Origin: Crambe crambe
Lineage: Eukaryota > Porifera > Demospongiae > Poecilosclerida > Crambeidae
Assembly (NCBI GenBank): GCA_963924555.1
Contig: OZ004586.1
Span: 248,001 to 312,000 of the forward strand
Direction of reading: 5' to 3'
DNA: 64,000 nucleotides
The position numbers and the translations under genes are program-made. Below the pieces are notes generated by a model. It made no database searches, was not told where the DNA came from, and worked only from the letters and a program-made list of their open reading frames with translations. Below, piece by piece: positions 60,480-64,000 of this stretch. Each line of letters begins with the position of its first letter. Within the stretch, counting starts at the first letter, position 1.

Positions 60480-61510
60480 AACCTGTTAATTTAGCGAATT
60501 TAGCGAGTAGGCCTTTATTCGCTAATAATAATAACTATAGCCTGCACCCACAGAAAATCTGTGGCAATCTTATTTTGCATTTGAAATTGCATGCTATTGG
60601 GGCTGGTTTCTTCTAGCTAAGCCAATGCTGTACTCTTCTTCCTTCAGTGAGGCTTTTCCTATGCAGTTTTCTGGCATCTTGCTTGCTAGCCTGCTACACC
60701 CCTGCATTCTTCGCTGGCCTAGGCTTACTGCAGCCTCTGGCCACTTGTTTCTATCTTCGCCAGCCTGGCTAGGTCATAGTAGCTATTGAACTTTTGAACC
60801 GTATTTCTCTTTTTATTTCTTTCTCCCCCTCACCTCTTTGTAACGTTGGACTCTTAGAGCATCAAGATTCATTGTTGAGTCATGTCCATAGCTAGAAACT
60901 TGAGTGCTTGGACGTATCGAGCTGCTCCTGATCCGCCCTTCCTTCCTTGCTTTGAATTTGCATGTTGCCACGAGTGACACGCATGCACATTACCAATTGA
61001 CCTTTGAACCGTAACGGACGTATGTACAAGCGTAGATATAAGCATGCATTAATAATAAAAATTTGTATAATTAGAAGTAATATTGAAGTGTCAAACTAGT
61101 GGAGTGTCCAGATGGTAGAGTTAGCTAGATCGCTGTTATCTTCATCAGAGTCTGTTTCAGATACTTGATTTCATGGACTCAAGAATGGCAGCAGTAGCAT
61201 CTTCAAATTCCCCTATAGTATTCTAGTACCAAGGACTCATACTTCTTCTTGCCGCAATAGGCAAGGTGGCCTCTCATTGATCAGAGGTGTGATAGGTGAT
61301 TCCCAGTGAAGATCCTTTTTGTTCAATCTACAAAAACTAGCTCTCCATTGATATATAGTTACTGACACAATAATGCACTGTATTGTTCGTGCCTGATATT
61401 CTTGAAGCAACTTCATATGAAACTACATTTAAGACTCAAAATAACTAAAATTAATACCTGCCAAATACAGTATCCCCTTAAAATTAGTAGCCGCCAAATA
61501 ATACGTATTT
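60480..61510. other. Unmatched insertion inside the kinase pseudogene
   Basis: About 1 kb with no counterpart in the intact kinase gene. It includes a short inverted pair around tagcgaatttagcgagta / attcgctaataata near 60495-60530. No coding exon seen. Confidence 0.5.
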
Positions 61511-61931
61511 GATGCATCATCCCATGGGGAGAAATGGAGGACTGGGTGGTACCAATTGCATGGAAAATGTAACAACTGGAGTGAGGATACCACTCATTTC
61601 CCACCCACACCTCCTTACCATTTGTAATAGGGTGTTCATAATAAGGTAATAACTATTGAAGTGTCCACAATAGGGTACACACTATAATCATAATCCCACA
61701 TCGATCAGTATAGTAGTCTTATTTGGTGTCCACACACTAGAGGCAGTCACAATAGGGTTAATGTCAGTGTAATTCATTACCTTTGTATGTGGTCACCACA
61801 GTTACCAAATTATAAATATTTATGCCCATTGCCATGAGATCAAGTCCTAAAGCAATTCATGGAGGTGTTGTTAGTCACAAGGACCACATACAGTGGTTTA
61901 ATGAACCTAATGAATATCAAGAAGTAATATT

Positions 61932-62111
61932 TAGTTCACTCTTTTCTAGCTCTAAGTGTTTTAATGCACCTGCACGAGAATGATGCTATAATGCTCGAGG
62001 TGAATGTAATGCACGAGCCGAAGGCGAGTGCATTACATCACCGAGAGCATTATAGCATCATTCGAGTGCACCATGCATTAAAACACATGGAGCTAGAAAA
62101 GAGTGATCTAA
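61932..62111. mobile_element. Fold-back element, about 83-base arms
   Basis: Left arm ttagttcactcttttctagctc ... gtaatgcac (61931-62014) pairs with right arm 62029-62111 (gtgcattacat ... gagctagaaaagagtgatcta) with a few mismatches; loop gagccgaaggcga. Inserted in the kinase pseudogene intron, no coding capacity. Confidence 0.85.
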
Positions 62112-62116
62112 ACATT

Positions 62117-62554
62117 TTAGTGCTGGTCACATGACTTGTGACCAATCAAATTCCAGTTGGTCCTTACAGAACCCTAGCCCTAGCCTAGCCCTAGCTAGCC
62201 CTGGTACCTAGCAAGCTCTGACACACTTTGGTTCAGTAAGAATGCTCTAATTTAATGATATTCAAAAAAATAAATGAGGTAAATTCCTGAGGTTTTCCTG
62301 TTTGAAACCCAATGTAAAAAATGAAATGCTAAAGTCTATAAAAGAAAACATTAAGACATACTTGCTGTAAGCACTAGGGACTGAGGCTGGAAGGTCATAG
62401 TCCTAGTGGATCTTCCACTAGGCTCCTATGTACCTTCAGCACAGTTTCTCAAGTGTGCACTAAATATTTAGTGCACATGAAAGTGTGCTTTATGAGATTT
62501 AAAGCACACTTTTCAGAGAATCTGATTGGTCACAAGTCATGTGACCAGCACTAA
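62117..62554. mobile_element. MITE with 37-base terminal inverted repeats
   Basis: Left end ttagtgctggtcacatgact (to 62153) and right end (62518-62554) are inverted copies with one mismatch in 37. The interior is about 360 bases without a reading frame. It directly abuts the preceding fold-back element, so the two may be one nested or composite insertion. Confidence 0.82.
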
Positions 62555-64000
62555 GGAGTTATGAGTGATTATGACCTCTCTCTATCATAGTATTCTTCTC
62601 TGCAATAACGATGTCCTGAAGATCTCTGATTTCGGAGTGAGTCGTCATTTTGGTGAGAAGAGCATGAAGATGATTTTTGTTGGAACGGTTGGGTGGATGT
62701 CTCCTGAGATGATTAGACACGAGTTGTGCTCGGAGAAGGTGGACATCTGGTCCTGCTCTGGGAGATGCTCATGCAGAAGAAGCCATACAATGTAAGTGAA
62801 ATACAAAAGAAGGTTGGAGTAACTCTAGCATATAGGGAGTTTGGAATTTGGAGTCTTCCTTTAGTGACTTTCAACAAATTGACATTTTGTTGAACACAGC
62901 ATTAGGTGTATCGCTATAGCAACCTTTGACTCTACTTTGCATACTTGCAGAATGTGAGTTCCTCTGCAGTGATTTGGGGCGTTGGTAGTAACAGTCTCCA
63001 TCTCCCCATCCCCTCGGGCTGTCCAGTGGGTCTCAAAGTCCTCTTGGAAATGTGTTGGCAAGGAATTAGTGGAGGGCAAAGTCAGTGGAGGGTAAATATG
63101 GGTAGTTGGAGTTGTTAGCAAGATCTTATGCAGTTCAGCATTCAATGGACAGTAATTAGCTCTTACCAGTTTATGTGGTTGGCATTCTTTATTATTGTGG
63201 GGGCAGCAGCTGTGAAAAAACAGCCCTCAGGTATTTTGCAGTGTCAGCAAAGTCTAGATAATGTGTTTACCATAAGTGATAGCTTAATTAGTAACAAAAA
63301 AACATCTGTTTGATTGCATTCTCCATTTTGTTTCCTAGGCAACCCAAGCCTAAAAACAGACCCTCTTTCCGGCAGATTTTGATGCATCTTGATCTCGTAG
63401 CTGGAGCATTTCTAACCATCCCTCATGTCCCAGGCAAGCTTCAGCTCACAATAATTATGTTGGATGTACAGTGATATTGTTTGGTTTGCAGGAGAGTTGG
63501 AGAGGTGAGATAGAGGAGTGTCTTAGCAAGCTTCGTATCAAGGGGATCCCCCTAATAACTCTGAACTGATCCAGCAGAGGGAGGAGGAACTGAAACATGC
63601 TCAAGACATCCGAGTCATGTACGAGCAGAAGCTGCAGACGGCAGACAAGCTCTACAAGGAACTCAAGTCCTGCAAGAGTCAATTGGATGCAAAGGAGTTG
63701 GAACTGACAAGGTGAGAGAGTTAGTTAATGGTAACTAGGCTCCCTTTCAAACCTCTGGAACAGGATAAGCACGTCCTTCCTGTGCCCACTCATTATGACC
63801 TTAAAGAGTATACAGAAACACTATATAAATGCATCCATGCTATGACCTCATTGGATCCCATCTTCTCTATTTTAAGAAGAAGGGTTATATCATCATTCTA
63901 GGGATGGTGGGTGGAAAAATGAACCAGAAATGATCTTCATTACTTGTTTGCTGTTTCCAGATGGGAGAGACAGCTGAATGACACAACATATAGGATGAAG

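Larger units (their letters stand above)
59730..64000 (+). pseudogene. Decayed partial copy of the DLK/LZK kinase gene
   Basis: Successive blocks match the intact kinase gene in order: 59733-59945 to exon 1 end (about 50244-50370), 60300-60430 to exon 2, 61514-61900 to the following intron, 62555-62810 to the kinase exon with [12 protein letters not shown], 62860-63240 and 63330-64000 to later introns and exons. The copy is broken. About 70 bases are missing from exon 2. Ten bases are missing after GACATCTGGTCCT in the kinase exon, shifting the frame soon after VDIWS. A 13-base deletion removes the residues before the MSQ segment, and one base is lost in the IPPN segment. Two repeat insertions enlarge its introns. 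It continues past the right edge. High identity, including introns, implies a recent duplication. Confidence 0.9.

Noticed and set aside
62565-62795. Separate functional kinase gene
   Set aside because: Frame breaks ten codons after the activation segment and upstream exons are deleted; it is part of the decayed copy.
1-64000. tRNA or rRNA genes
   Set aside because: I looked for cloverleaf-like paired blocks with internal A/B box text and rRNA-like conserved runs and saw none convincing by eye; a covariance-model scan would be decisive.

Overview
This window looks like nuclear DNA from an early-branching animal, most likely a demosponge. It is AT-rich and has compact genes with many short GT-AG introns (often 40-150 bases). 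It carries metazoan families (MPP-type MAGUKs, a DLK/LZK kinase, inversin, EFHB, death-domain and ankyrin proteins) and many fold-back repeats and micro/minisatellites. The sponge assignment is inferred from gene architecture and repeat style; no marker gene proves it.

Layout, left to right: SEC61B (-, 3' end beyond the window); STX17 (+); a long uninterrupted reading frame fusing a DRE-TIM metallolyase-like barrel to EF-hands (+); a small unrecognised gene (-); EFHB/CFAP21 (-); two MPP-type MAGUKs head to head (MPP2/6-like -, MPP3/7-like +) about 3 kb apart; ING1/2-like PHD protein (-); La/SSB (+); TAF12 (-); COPS5/CSN5 (+); SNU13 (-); inversin (-); an unrecognised basic protein (+); CCDC47 (-); HYPK (+); RPS27 (+); SRP19 (-); MCRS1 (+); ZC3H15 (-); RAB3GAP1 (+); a MAP3K12/13 (DLK/LZK) kinase (+); a 2A-peptide/death-domain/ankyrin gene (-); and a decayed partial copy of the DLK/LZK gene (+) running off the right edge.

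Most genes are housekeeping: translation and ER targeting (SEC61B, SRP19, RPS27, HYPK, ZC3H15, CCDC47), RNA biology (La, SNU13), transcription and chromatin (TAF12, ING, MCRS1) and the signalosome (COPS5). Others serve cilia (EFHB, inversin), polarity scaffolds (MPPs) and membrane traffic (STX17, RAB3GAP1). They sit as head-to-head pairs with about 100-215 bases between start codons, alternating with convergent pairs about 170-360 bases apart, so many probably share bidirectional promoters.

The most unusual locus is at 55.3-59.0 kb. A canonical 2A ribosome-skipping motif (GDVESNPGP) lies at the end of a short leader, just upstream of a death domain, an unidentified middle region and an ankyrin array. 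This suggests a translationally recoded innate-immune or cell-death protein. Second is the DRE-TIM barrel/EF-hand fusion at 2.5-4.2 kb. Exon limits were derived by hand from splice sites and phase for most genes; the few marked approximate were not resolved.
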